Of a stretch of DNA of 64,000 nt, positions 44,300 to 53,763 are shown one piece after another. Position 1 is the stretch's first letter, and each line of letters opens with the position of its first letter. The DNA comes from an uncultured Flavobacteriaceae bacterium (GTDB lineage: Bacteria; Bacteroidota; Bacteroidia; Flavobacteriales; Flavobacteriaceae), in NCBI GenBank assembly GCA_937901915.1, contig CALGUD010000030.1, forward strand, positions 1 to 64,000, in the 5' to 3' direction. Under the pieces are notes generated by a model. The model worked only from the letters and a program-made list of their open reading frames with translations. It was not told where the DNA came from and made no database searches. Made by a program: the position numbers and the translations under genes.

Positions 44300-44863
44300 C
44301 TAAATATATTTTGTAGGTATGTTATTTTCAGTATTTATTGTTTCCAATAAAGAGCTCATAACTTTTTGCATCTGTTTTTTTACTGTAGCATCTTTAATCC
44401 CTTCTTTATCAATCTTTCCTTTAGCTCCCTGAATTAATAATTTTGATTCCTCGGGCAAAACCGCTTCTAAGGTTGTCAATATTAAACCTAACGATTCATA
44501 CGCTTTTTCGCCTGATGCTGCCGCAACTATCATCGCAACAGGTTTATTTGAAAAAACAGTTGTTGAAACGTTCCATTCTATGGCATTTTTTAAACTTCCT
44601 GGTAAACTAAAAACATATTCGGGAGTACAAAACAAAACTCCATCTGATTTTTCTATTAGTTGCCTAAACTCTTTTACCGCAACCGGCAAATTATCTTGAT
44701 CCAGATCAGGGTTGAAATGTGGGAGTTTGTCTATTCCTTTAAAAATATATAGCTCCAGTCTATCTTGAAACAACTCTGCTAACTGTTTTAATATGATGAA
44801 ATTCGTAGAATTTGATTTAGTACTTCCTGAAATTCCCAATATTTTCTTTTTCCTTAGGTTCAT
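44300..44863 (-). CDS. NAD(P)H-dependent FMN reductase
   Basis: 187 residues with flavodoxin-like fold: phosphate-binding loop GISGSTKSNSTNF, GVLFCTPEYVFSLPGSLKNAIEW (the conserved PEY and GSLKNAIDW segments of the NADPH_FMN_red family), and a C-terminal helix. Reduces quinones, azo dyes or metal ions at the expense of NAD(P)H in vitro in relatives; in vivo role unknown. It has a long leader of about 220 bases containing hairpins and a promoter-like sequence at 45094-45121. Confidence 0.88.
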   Translation of the reverse strand: MNLRKKKILGISGSTKSNSTNFIILKQLAELFQDRLELYIFKGIDKLPHFNPDLDQDNLPVAVKEFRQLIEKSDGVLFCTPEYVFSLPGSLKNAIEWNVSTTVFSNKPVAMIVAAASGEKAYESLGLILTTLEAVLPEESKLLIQGAKGKIDKEGIKDATVKKQMQKVMSSLLETINTENNIPTKYI

Positions 44864-45061
44864 ATTTTTAATTCTTACTCAGAACATACTGTTACTGTCC
44901 ATGAAACTTTTAGCTAGTCCTTTAAACATTAAAGATTATGAGCATCGCTTTATAAGAATTCAATTCCTTTAGAAATTGAACAGGAGTTTCACTAACTAAA
45001 AAAGCCTCCCATTTTCCGAATTATCGGAAGGAAAGCCTTTCATTGGTTTAACTACTAAACC

Positions 45062-45079
45062 GCCATACCAAAGTATGGC
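45062..45079. repeat. Perfect 7-bp hairpin in the reductase leader
   Basis: GCCATAC (45062-45068) and GTATGGC (45073-45079) with a CAAA loop. It sits within the likely 5' untranslated region of the FMN reductase gene. Confidence 0.5.
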
Positions 45080-45093
45080 ACAACACAACACTA

Positions 45094-45121
45094 CAAATAT
45101 ACAACTTTTTAGTTTATACAA
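45094..45121 (-). promoter_or_regulatory. Promoter of the FMN reductase gene
   Basis: On the minus strand: TTG (45119-45121), 17 bases, then TATATTTG (45094-45101), matching the Bacteroidota -33 TTG and -7 TAnnTTTG consensus with proper spacing. It directs transcription toward the reductase gene, giving a long leader. Confidence 0.6.
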
Positions 45122-45135
45122 CTTTTAAAAGCAAA

Positions 45136-45166
45136 AAAGCCGTCCCGATTTGAACGGAACGGCTTT
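45136..45166 (-). terminator. Terminator after the xylose operon
   Basis: AAAGCCGTCCCG (45136-45147) and CGGAACGGCTTT (45155-45166), one mismatch, 7-base loop; on the minus strand followed by a T run. It lies 24 bases after the symporter stop. Confidence 0.85.
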
Positions 45167-45189
45167 AAATTATATATGTTAAAATTTCA

Positions 45190-46857
45190 TTATCCGGTAA
45201 AAGATGCTAAAATTATAATAACTATTACTATTAAGAGTAGTGAGAGAATCACATCCATGGTAGTGTAACTGCCTTTCGTTGCAGCTTTATCTTCAGCAGT
45301 AAGCGTACCAAATGACAAACCTTTAATAAGTTCGTAATTAGGCGGGTTGGTTGCCAAACTCACCCCAATACATAATGCTACAGAGAAAATAAACATAAAT
45401 ATGGCCATATGGGCAAAGTTAATGGTAGCAAACCCATAGGCAATACCAGAACCGATCAATTCTCCTGTTTCTTTAAAATGAACTATTTCAGGTTGGTAAT
45501 AAATTTCAGAGGATAGTCGGAGCACTAATAATAACAAACCTGTGAGTAAGGTTGTAATTGCTGCCTGAGAGTTTACACGTTTCCATATAATACCCAAAAT
45601 AAATACTGCGGTTACCGGGGGAGCAATATATGACTGTACGTTCTGCAAGTACTGGTACATAACACCACCGCCAATTTTTTCCATAATAGGAATCCATAAA
45701 ATCCCCAGCAATACAATGATACCAGTCGCAATTTTACCAATTTTTAAAAGTTCAGTCTCACTTTTATGAGGTTTTAACTTTTTATAGATATCAATAGTAA
45801 AGATGGTAGAACATGAATTAAATACGGATGCCAGTGAACTCATTAAAGCTGCCATTAAACCTCCGGCAACTAACCCTTTTAAACCTACAGGCAGCAAGGT
45901 TTTTACAAGCATTGGGAATGCCCTGTCTGCTTTGTCTAATGCAAAAACCTCTGGATTTTGAATACTCAATGCAAAAGCAATAATACCGGGTATTAAGAAG
46001 ATAAAAATGGGCAATAATTTTAAATATGCACCAAAAATAGCCCCTCTTCGTCCGATTTTAATGTTATTCGCAGCAAGTGTTCGTTGTACTATATATTGGT
46101 CTGTACACCAATACCAGATACCCACAATTGTACCACCAAAAAGAAGTCCTGTCCATGGAAAATCAGGATCACTCATAGGCCTCCACATATTAAAATGGTC
46201 CGGGCTTACTTCTCTTACTGTTTCAGTAAGTTGCTCCCATCCTCCTACTTCCACGAGACCAAGATAGGTTATAATTACCGAACCTAAAATCAGGATAACC
46301 GCTTGTAATGTTTCTGTATATATTACGGCTTTCATACCACCTACAACGGTATATGCACCTGTAAAAAGTACGATCCCGATGGCTCCATACCAAAATGGGA
46401 TTCCCAATAACTCAGACACTACAATTCCACCTGCATAAATAGTAACCGATACTTTAGTAATTACATATCCTACCAACGAGAATAAAGACAAAAACCAACG
46501 TGACCGGCTGTCAAACCTTTTTTCCAGAAACTCAGGCATTGTAAATGCCCCACTACGGATGTAAAAAGGTAAAAATAACCATCCCAAAAGAAGAACTATC
46601 CAGGCGTGAAGTTCGTAATGTGCCATTGGCGTTCCTGATTCAAAACCGGTACCCGCCAGTCCAACAACGTGTTCAGACCCAATGTTGGATGCAAAAATTG
46701 ATGCACCGATTACAAACCAGCCCATATTACGTCCAGCCAGGAAATAATCTTCTGTGTTTTTGTTTTTTAGAAGAACTACCCATGCTGCTACCCCAATTAA
46801 GGCTAACAAATAAATGCCAAGCACCCACCAGTCGGCAGTCTGTAAAACTGATTCCAT
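45190..46857 (-). CDS. Sodium:sugar symporter (SGLT-like), probably for xylose
   Basis: 555 residues, about 14 membrane segments, SSS family. Typical SGLT pattern: NMGWFVIGASIFASNIGSEH, LAGTGFESGTPMAHYELHAW, LPEFLEKRFDSRSRWFLSL and the conserved WYWCTDQYIVQRTLAANN. Substrate deduced from its place 25 bases downstream of xylA in an operon with xylA and xylB: D-xylose is most likely, though xylosides cannot be excluded. Acts in the cytoplasmic membrane with Na+ gradient as driving force. Confidence 0.9.
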   Translation of the reverse strand: MESVLQTADWWVLGIYLLALIGVAAWVVLLKNKNTEDYFLAGRNMGWFVIGASIFASNIGSEHVVGLAGTGFESGTPMAHYELHAWIVLLLGWLFLPFYIRSGAFTMPEFLEKRFDSRSRWFLSLFSLVGYVITKVSVTIYAGGIVVSELLGIPFWYGAIGIVLFTGAYTVVGGMKAVIYTETLQAVILILGSVIITYLGLVEVGGWEQLTETVREVSPDHFNMWRPMSDPDFPWTGLLFGGTIVGIWYWCTDQYIVQRTLAANNIKIGRRGAIFGAYLKLLPIFIFLIPGIIAFALSIQNPEVFALDKADRAFPMLVKTLLPVGLKGLVAGGLMAALMSSLASVFNSCSTIFTIDIYKKLKPHKSETELLKIGKIATGIIVLLGILWIPIMEKIGGGVMYQYLQNVQSYIAPPVTAVFILGIIWKRVNSQAAITTLLTGLLLLVLRLSSEIYYQPEIVHFKETGELIGSGIAYGFATINFAHMAIFMFIFSVALCIGVSLATNPPNYELIKGLSFGTLTAEDKAATKGSYTTMDVILSLLLIVIVIIILASFTG

Positions 46858-46882
46858 AAATTAATATTTAGTTAGTTAGTTG

Positions 46883-48208
46883 TTAAATATATTGATTAAT
46901 TATATTTTCAAACAATTCTTGTTTGCCACTTATTGTTTTAAGGTTCTGATTGGATGTAGCATGAGCATACAAGTCTTCCAAAGAGGATTTTCCATCTTCA
47001 AATGCTTTTCCAGCCCCTGAATCAAATGAAGCATAACGTTCTGCACGCATTTTTTTATAAGGGGATTTCTCCAATACATCTGCGGCAACCAGTAGTGCTC
47101 TTGCAAAAACATCCATACCACCAACATGTGCATGAAAAATATCGGCTAAATCTGTAGAATTTCTCCTGATCTTAGCATCAAAATTCACTCCACCTCCTTG
47201 TAAGCCTCCTGCCTGTAAAATAACCAACATAGCTTGAGTTAATTCATAAACATCAACAGGGAACTGGTCGGTATCCCAGCCGTTTTGATAATCTCCCCTG
47301 TTAGCATCAATACTCCCCAGTAAACCATTATCTGCAGCCACTTGTAATTCATGTTCAAAAGTATGCTGTGCCAGGGTAGCATGGTTCACTTCAATATTCA
47401 ATTTAAAATCATCCATTAAATCATACTTCGTTAAGAAGCCCAGTACAGTAGCAGAATCAAAATCATATTGATGTTTAGATGGTTCTGCCGGTTTAGGCTC
47501 AATAAAGAAAGTCCCTTTAAACCCTTGTTTTCTTGCATAATCTTTTGCTGCATGTAAAAAGCGGGCCATATGTTCCTGTTCACGCTTCATATCAGTATTA
47601 AGAAGAGACATATAACCTTCTCTACCTCCCCAGAAAACATAGTTTTCACCTCCTAATTTTATGGTAGCATCGAGTGCATTTTTTACCTGTGCACCTGCAT
47701 AAGCCAACACATTAAAATCAGGATTGGTTGAAGCACCATTCATATACCTTGGATTACTAAAACAATTAGCAGTTCCCCAAAGTAGTTTTACACCGGATTC
47801 TTTTTGCTTTTCCAGTGCATAATCGGTTATTATATCCAGGTGCTTTTTAGATTCCTCTAAAGAAGCTCCTTCAGCTATAAGGTCAAAGTCATGAAAACAA
47901 TAGTAAGGAGCACCTATTTTGGTTATAAATTCAAAAGCGGCATCCATTTTGTCTTTAGCCTGTTGTATAGGATCATTACTTACTAACCACGGGAAGTTTT
48001 GCGTAGGAGCTCCAAATGGATCTCCACCTGTACCTGTAAAAGTATGCCAGTATGAAATAGCAAATTTAAAATGCTCTTTCATTGTTTTTCCGGCTACTAC
48101 TTTATTTTCGTCGTAAAATTTAAATGCTAATGGGTTATTTGAAGATCTTCCTTCATATTTTATCTTATCTATACCCTTAAAGTATTCCTTTTCACCAATA
48201 GTTGACAT
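46883..48208 (-). CDS. xylA: Xylose isomerase
   Basis: 441 residues, class II size. Converts D-xylose to D-xylulose with two divalent metal ions in the cytoplasm. Motifs: PYYCFHDFDLIAEG (catalytic His with Asp), VFWGGREGYMSLLNTD, TFFIEPKPAEPSKHQYDFD, and NIEVNHATLAQHTFEHEL, where the metal ligands lie; GSIDANRGDYQNGWDTDQFP follows. All residues expected for activity appear. Lies between xylB (20 bases) and the symporter (25 bases) in a three-gene operon. Confidence 0.97.
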   Translation of the reverse strand: MSTIGEKEYFKGIDKIKYEGRSSNNPLAFKFYDENKVVAGKTMKEHFKFAISYWHTFTGTGGDPFGAPTQNFPWLVSNDPIQQAKDKMDAAFEFITKIGAPYYCFHDFDLIAEGASLEESKKHLDIITDYALEKQKESGVKLLWGTANCFSNPRYMNGASTNPDFNVLAYAGAQVKNALDATIKLGGENYVFWGGREGYMSLLNTDMKREQEHMARFLHAAKDYARKQGFKGTFFIEPKPAEPSKHQYDFDSATVLGFLTKYDLMDDFKLNIEVNHATLAQHTFEHELQVAADNGLLGSIDANRGDYQNGWDTDQFPVDVYELTQAMLVILQAGGLQGGGVNFDAKIRRNSTDLADIFHAHVGGMDVFARALLVAADVLEKSPYKKMRAERYASFDSGAGKAFEDGKSSLEDLYAHATSNQNLKTISGKQELFENIINQYI

Positions 48209-48228
48209 TTTTCTTCTTTTTTAATTAA

Positions 48229-49707
48229 TTAATATAATGTATTTAATTCTTGTTTCCAGTTATTATATGCTTTTAAATATTCGTCTTTATTCTGAAGTGG
48301 CTTATATATTTTAATAAGTTCATCCTTATAAATAGAATCGCTGAAGTTTTTAAAAGTTCCATTACTAAAACCTGCTGCCCTTGCTGCACCTGTTGCTCCG
48401 GTGGTATCAATAATCTGAATTTCCTTCCCTAATAAAGTAGAAATTGTTTCAGAGAAAATAGCTGCCCTGAAAAGATTATCACCTCCAGCTTTGATCGTGT
48501 TTAAGACAACTCCATCCCCTTGCATAATTTCCATACCATATACAAAAGAAAAAGCAATGCCTTCTAAAGCTGCTCTTAACATGTGGGATTGTTTGTGTAC
48601 ATTAAAACTCAGATTCCGTATAGTGGCTCCATTATTAGTATTATTAAGCATTCTTTCGGCCCCGTTACCATATGGATATATCTTTAATCCGTCTGCGCCA
48701 ATAGGCACTTCAGAGGCTAAGTTATTCATTTCATTATAACTGATATCATTAGCAACCTGCCCTTTCATCCAACTATAAAGAATACCTGTACCATTAATGC
48801 AGAGCAATTTTCCGATACGCGGCTTATCATTTTTATGATTTACATGTACAAAGTTATTAATACGGGTACTTTCTTTAGAAGATGTGCTGCTTGAAACGGC
48901 GTAAACTACCCCTGATGTACCTCCGGTGGCGGCGATATCCCCCGGCTCAAAAACATTAAGTGATAACGCATTGTTGGGCTGGTCCCCTGCTCTGTATAGA
49001 ACTTTCACCCCTTCTTTTAGCCCTCCTAATTCATTAGCAGCTTCCTTGGTTAAACCTCCCTGCTCTGAAAAAGTTGGCAGGATTTCCGGGATAAGATCTG
49101 TGCTAATTCCGGCATTTTTAAACAACCATTCTGCAGGTTTGTCTTCCTTAAAGTCCCACATAATACCTTCAGATAATCCTGAAGGTGTAGTGACACACTT
49201 ACCGGTTAATTTTAGTGCAACATAATCCCCCGGAAGCATAAATTTATATATCTTTTTAAATATCTCCGGTTCATTTTCTTTCACCCATTTTAATTTAGAC
49301 AAAGTAAAGTTGCCCGGTGAATTTAAGAGGTTAGCGGTACATTTTATTTTATCAGCCTCAAAGAGTTTGTTACCTTCATCTATCGCCCGGCTATCACACC
49401 AGATAATTGAATCTCTTAATGGTTTATAATTTTTATCAACCAGGACTAAACCATGCATTTGATAAGAAATACCGATACCTTCAATTTTTATTGGGTCAAC
49501 TCCAGTTTGTGATAGTAGTTTTTTTGTTACCTCACATACATTTTTCCACCAAGTATCAGGGTTCTGTTCAGCCCAACCAACTTTTTCAGAAAGTATCTGC
49601 ATTTCGGTTTCGGGATACTGCGTAACTCCTGCTACTTTTCCATTTTTTTCTTCTATAATAGAGGCCTTTATTGATGAACTGCCTATATCATATCCTATAA
49701 AATACAT
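48229..49707 (-). CDS. xylB: Xylulokinase
   Basis: 492 residues, FGGY-family kinase that phosphorylates D-xylulose to xylulose-5-phosphate. N-terminal phosphate loop GYDIGSSSIKASIIEE, substrate-binding EGIGISYQMHGLVLVD, catalytic Asp in LYRAGDQPNNALS, GDIAATGGTSGVVYAV and the C-terminal IKAGGDNLFRAAIFSETIS. First gene of the xylBA-symporter operon; the promoter region contains a LacI-type operator at 49734-49747. Confidence 0.95.
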   Translation of the reverse strand: MYFIGYDIGSSSIKASIIEEKNGKVAGVTQYPETEMQILSEKVGWAEQNPDTWWKNVCEVTKKLLSQTGVDPIKIEGIGISYQMHGLVLVDKNYKPLRDSIIWCDSRAIDEGNKLFEADKIKCTANLLNSPGNFTLSKLKWVKENEPEIFKKIYKFMLPGDYVALKLTGKCVTTPSGLSEGIMWDFKEDKPAEWLFKNAGISTDLIPEILPTFSEQGGLTKEAANELGGLKEGVKVLYRAGDQPNNALSLNVFEPGDIAATGGTSGVVYAVSSSTSSKESTRINNFVHVNHKNDKPRIGKLLCINGTGILYSWMKGQVANDISYNEMNNLASEVPIGADGLKIYPYGNGAERMLNNTNNGATIRNLSFNVHKQSHMLRAALEGIAFSFVYGMEIMQGDGVVLNTIKAGGDNLFRAAIFSETISTLLGKEIQIIDTTGATGAARAAGFSNGTFKNFSDSIYKDELIKIYKPLQNKDEYLKAYNNWKQELNTLY

Positions 49708-49733
49708 ATATATATAATTGCTCTTTAAATTAC

Positions 49734-49747
49734 CGAAATCGTTTTCG
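49734..49747. promoter_or_regulatory. LacI-type operator at the xylB promoter
   Basis: CGAAATC-GTTTTCG is a near-perfect palindrome with a central CG, one mismatch between arms, 27 bases upstream of xylB and in the divergent space shared with the LacI-family regulator gene. Confidence 0.6.
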
Positions 49748-49970
49748 CCGATAAAAATAAATTATTTATTTGGATAAAACACCCCTATTTTTAATATATA
49801 ATAGAAGTAGTACAAATTTTTAAATTTTTTCACAAATTACACATATTTTGCATTTTAATTTAACTTTATTACTAGTATTTAAATAATAAAACTTATATTT
49901 TAGTAGCCACCCTAATTGTTAATATATTTAAAAGGAAAATATTTCATTTTACAAGGCAACCTATTATTTA

Positions 49971-50999
49971 ATGAAAACTAAAAAAGATGTTACCATTTAT
50001 GATCTTGCAAAACAGTTAAATTATGCACCGTCTACAATTTCACGTGCTTTAAAAGATCACAAGAGCATTAGCCAAAAAACTATAATCAGAGTTAAAGAAG
50101 TTGCTGCACAAATGGGCTACAGGCCTAATTCGCTAGCTGCCAGTTTAAGAAATAACAAAAGCAAAACAATTGGAATCATGATATCGAGGATAAGCAGGCC
50201 TTTCATATCCTCATTGATTAGTGGAATAGAAGAAAGTGCCCGGAAATCAGGGTATAATGTTATTATCAGCCAATCAAATGATTTATATAAAAACGAAATA
50301 CAAAACGCAAAAGCCTTATATGACAGTAGAATAAGTGGCCTGGTAGTATCACTTTCAATGGAGACCAAAAAATTAAACCATTTTCAGCAATTTATAGACC
50401 TGGGAATTCCCATCGTTTTTGTTGACCGCGTACCTAAGGGGCTCGATACCTATAAAGTTCTTATTGATAATTACTCTGCAGCCTATAAAGCAACTCAACA
50501 TCTTATAGAACAAGGTTGTAAAAGGATTGCTCATTTTGCAGGTGCTCAACACGTTAATGTATATCATGAAAGGAAAAAAGGATATTTAGACGCCTTGAAG
50601 GATAACAAAATTCCCGTTGATAAAAATTTAATAATCAATTTTGAAACCTTGAGTTTTGAAGAAGGGGAAAAAGCCACTAAAGAATTATTTAATATGAGTA
50701 ATCCGCCCGATGGAATATTTTCAGCGAACGACACGGCCGCTGTAGCTGCTATTATGACGGCTAAAAAAATAGGAGTTCGGGTACCGGAAGACCTGGCTAT
50801 AATTGGTTTTAATGATGATCCGATTTCTTCCATTGTTGATCCGGGCTTATCTACTGTTACTCATCCCGCCACAGATATGGGCAGAATATCAGCCGATAAA
50901 ATCCTGGATCACATGATAAATGGTTACAAAAGCAATAATACGGATACAACTATATTAGGAACACATATAATAGTTAGAAACTCATCGAAAAGAAAATAA
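49971..50999 (+). CDS. LacI-family transcriptional regulator
   Basis: 342 residues. Helix-turn-helix at the N terminus (TIYDLAKQLNYAPSTISRAL, hinge region YRPNSLAASLRNNKS), then a periplasmic-binding-protein-like effector domain (KTIGIMISRISRPFISS, GIPIVFVDRV, IFSANDTAAVAAI, IGFNDDPISSIVDPGLSTV). Divergent from xylB, convergent with the TRAP permease gene 36 bases away. Most likely regulates the xylose genes; whether it also controls the hexuronate operon is open, since that operon shows a different palindrome. Confidence 0.92.
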   Translation: MKTKKDVTIYDLAKQLNYAPSTISRALKDHKSISQKTIIRVKEVAAQMGYRPNSLAASLRNNKSKTIGIMISRISRPFISSLISGIEESARKSGYNVIISQSNDLYKNEIQNAKALYDSRISGLVVSLSMETKKLNHFQQFIDLGIPIVFVDRVPKGLDTYKVLIDNYSAAYKATQHLIEQGCKRIAHFAGAQHVNVYHERKKGYLDALKDNKIPVDKNLIINFETLSFEEGEKATKELFNMSNPPDGIFSANDTAAVAAIMTAKKIGVRVPEDLAIIGFNDDPISSIVDPGLSTVTHPATDMGRISADKILDHMINGYKSNNTDTTILGTHIIVRNSSKRK

Positions 51000-51035
51000 C
51001 TCCAAATTAAATTTTGAAATATGTATCAAGGGATC

Positions 51036-52322
51036 TTAGAACCCGAATACTCTAGGCAGCCAGAGACTCAATTCTGGAAACATACTGACCAAAGCCAACG
51101 AAACCAACATGGCCAGAAAAAGGGGCAATAAAGGCCTTATGACTTTTTGAATGGTAGTTTTTGCTACCCCTACACCAATGAATAGTACCGAACCAACCGG
51201 CGGGGTACATAAACCTATACATAAGTTCAGGACCATTATAATTCCAAAATGTACGGGATCTATACCCATAGCTGTGGTAACCGGAAGAAAAATAGGTGTA
51301 AAAATTAATACTGCCGGTGTCATATCCATAAAAATTCCCACAAATAGAAGTATAAGGTTAATGATGATAAGAACCATGATCTTATTATCACTGATACTTA
51401 ACAAAGCATTGGTTACATCCTGGGGTATATTCTCATAGGACATTACCCATGACATTGCAATAGACATAGCAATGAGCATCATCACGATAGCAATAGTTTC
51501 TGAAGCTTCAACAAAAATTGGTTTTATATTTTTATAAGATATTTCCCTGTATACTAAAGCCAACAATAAACAGTAGAGAACTGCCACTGAGGATGCTTCT
51601 GTAGCTGTGAATATTCCCGCTACAATGCCACCAATTACAACAATTAATAAAAAAAGGCTGGGTAATGCAGCTAAAAAAGTTTTGGCAACCAACTTAAAGG
51701 AAGACCTGTTCCCGGTAGGATAACCTTTTCGTTTAGCCCATATATATGCTACTATCATTAACATAAGCCCGGTAAGTATTCCGGGTATATAACCTGCTAA
51801 AAACAAAGCTCCAATACTTACCCCTCCGCTGGCAAGGGAATATATGATAAAAATATTGCTGGGAGGAATTATTAACCCTGTAGTGGCCGATGTAACATTA
51901 ACGGCTACTCCAAAACCTTTACTATACCCTTCTTTTTCCATTTCGGTAGACATAAAGCTACCGATAGCTGCTGCAGCAGCCCCGGCTGAGCCGGCTATAG
52001 CACCAAACATCATTGCAGCAACTATATTAACATGTGCTAAACCTCCCGGAAGAGAACCCACCAGGGCTTTTGCAAAATCGATAAGCCTTTTAGCAATACC
52101 TCCCCTGTTCATAATATGTCCGGCGAGTATAAAAAACGGGATGGCCAGTAAAGAAAAACTATCGAGTCCTGTAACTACCCTCTGTGAAATTGTAGTAACA
52201 GCCGGAATGGTATCTGTACTCATTAAAAGAGTTAAAAGAGCTGCTATACCAATACTCCAGGCAACAGGAACCCTTAATCCGATTAAAACAATAAAACTTA
52301 TTACAAGTATAGCTACTTCCAT
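51036..52322 (-). CDS. TRAP transporter large permease (DctM)
   Basis: 428 residues, about 12 membrane segments. Family patterns GLDSFSLLAIPFFILAGHIM, GGLAHVNIVAAMMFGAIAGS, SATTGLIIPPSNIFIIYSLAS, and TPPVGSVLFIGVGVA. Large transport subunit of a tripartite ATP-independent periplasmic transporter driven by an ion gradient. Encoded 11 bases after the small permease, with the binding protein just before. Substrate inferred from the operon: a hexuronate or aldobiuronate. Confidence 0.93.
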   Translation of the reverse strand: MEVAILVISFIVLIGLRVPVAWSIGIAALLTLLMSTDTIPAVTTISQRVVTGLDSFSLLAIPFFILAGHIMNRGGIAKRLIDFAKALVGSLPGGLAHVNIVAAMMFGAIAGSAGAAAAAIGSFMSTEMEKEGYSKGFGVAVNVTSATTGLIIPPSNIFIIYSLASGGVSIGALFLAGYIPGILTGLMLMIVAYIWAKRKGYPTGNRSSFKLVAKTFLAALPSLFLLIVVIGGIVAGIFTATEASSVAVLYCLLLALVYREISYKNIKPIFVEASETIAIVMMLIAMSIAMSWVMSYENIPQDVTNALLSISDNKIMVLIIINLILLFVGIFMDMTPAVLIFTPIFLPVTTAMGIDPVHFGIIMVLNLCIGLCTPPVGSVLFIGVGVAKTTIQKVIRPLLPLFLAMLVSLALVSMFPELSLWLPRVFGF

Positions 52323-52333
52323 TTATTCCTTAT

Positions 52334-52789
52334 TTAGATATCTGAGAATATACTTTGAATTTTATAGTAAATTATTATCATACCTGAGATTGGAAAAATC
52401 ATATATACATATCCCATAGGTATGCCCAATGCAGATGAAGACTGCCCCAGATGAAATGATATATACACATATCTTGAGCCACCTATTATAAAAACCGCCA
52501 ATGCAAAAAGAATAACAATGACAGCATTGAAAAACTGTAATCTTTTCTGATTCTTGGCATTAAGGTAATGAGGGAGCAGGTCAATGGCTATATGCATATC
52601 CCTCCCTACTGCATAAGCAGCACCTAAAACGCCCACCCAAATGAGTAAAAACCTTGCAAGTTCGTCTGTCCAGGAACTTTGATGCCCCATTACGTAGCGT
52701 GTAAAAACACCCCAGAGAACATCCAAAACCATAACAGCCAGTAAGATTGCCAATACCCACTCTAAAAATTTATCCAGTTTAATTTTCAC
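52334..52789 (-). CDS. TRAP transporter small permease (DctQ)
   Basis: 151 residues, four membrane segments, with the family motif TDELARFLLIWVGVLGAAYAVGRDMHI. It forms the small membrane subunit of the TRAP system. The start overlaps the stop of the binding-protein gene by one base and the end lies 11 bases before the large permease gene. Confidence 0.92.
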   Translation of the reverse strand: MKIKLDKFLEWVLAILLAVMVLDVLWGVFTRYVMGHQSSWTDELARFLLIWVGVLGAAYAVGRDMHIAIDLLPHYLNAKNQKRLQFFNAVIVILFALAVFIIGGSRYVYISFHLGQSSSALGIPMGYVYMIFPISGMIIIYYKIQSIFSDI

Positions 52790-53763
52790 TACTTTACATT
52801 TTTAATTTCTGAAATTAATTCATAAAGCTCGTTATCTTTAGCTTTGAGTTCTTCAATCATGGCAGCCGATCTGGCTTCAAATACTGACTTATCGGGATAA
52901 TTAACTTTTACTCCGGCTTCTTTAATAGCCTGAAGTGATTCCTGCTCAGCTTTTTTCCACAATTTTCTTTGGTGTACGGTTGCATCATCAACAGCATCCA
53001 TGAGCCATTTTCTTTCGTTTTCATTAAGATCATCCCAAATAATTGTACTAATAACCAATATATCAGGTACTGAGGAATGTTCATCAACAGAAAAAAATTT
53101 ACATACTTCATAGTGTTTAGAGGTGTAAAAGCTAGGCAGATTATTTTCAGCCCCCTCTACTACACCTTGTTGTAATGCGGTATAAAGTTCACCCCACGAA
53201 ATAGGTGTAGGTGCAGCCCCAAAGCTTGTTACCAACTCTATGGCCGTAGGGCTTCCCATGACCCTTATTTTCATACCGGTAAGATCGTCCGGGTGTTCAA
53301 TCGGTTTTGTTTTGGTATAAAATGACCTGCTTCCGGCGTCAAAATAGGTGAGTCCTCTTAACCAGTACTTTTCACCATCGCGTAATAACCTTTGTCCAAT
53401 TTCACCATCAAAAACTTTAAAACGCACTTCTTCTGTTTCAAAAAGATAAGGATACCCAAAAACTTTCAGTTTTGGTGAGAAGTTTTCCATTACTGCAGAA
53501 GACACCTTTGTCATTCCTAAACTTCCTATCTGAAGTAATTCAAGACACTCACGTTCAGATCCCAACTGGCTGCTCGGGTAGATTTCAATTATTAGTTTTC
53601 CTTCAGAATTTTTAGCAACTTCCTCTGCCAAAAATTCCATAGCATGGTGCACTGGATGGGTAACCCCAAGGCTATGGGCCAGCTTTATACTTTTTACTTT
53701 ACTTTCGCTTTTGCATGATATCAAAAACAGCACACATAAAAACGAAATCAGGTGAAATCTCAT
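52789..53763 (-). CDS. TRAP transporter substrate-binding protein (DctP)
   Basis: 324 residues with a lipoprotein signal peptide (VLFLISCKSE, Cys about residue 17), so it is membrane-anchored in the periplasm. Features: AHSLGVTHPVHHAMEFLAEE, IEIYPSSQLGSERECLELLQ, GMKIRVMGSPTAIELVTSFG (Arg in this region binds the ligand carboxylate) and LYTALQQGVVEGAENN. Similar to the uronate-binding subgroup by context. Overlaps eda by four bases; same operon. Confidence 0.92.
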   Translation of the reverse strand: MRFHLISFLCVLFLISCKSESKVKSIKLAHSLGVTHPVHHAMEFLAEEVAKNSEGKLIIEIYPSSQLGSERECLELLQIGSLGMTKVSSAVMENFSPKLKVFGYPYLFETEEVRFKVFDGEIGQRLLRDGEKYWLRGLTYFDAGSRSFYTKTKPIEHPDDLTGMKIRVMGSPTAIELVTSFGAAPTPISWGELYTALQQGVVEGAENNLPSFYTSKHYEVCKFFSVDEHSSVPDILVISTIIWDDLNENERKWLMDAVDDATVHQRKLWKKAEQESLQAIKEAGVKVNYPDKSVFEARSAAMIEELKAKDNELYELISEIKNVK

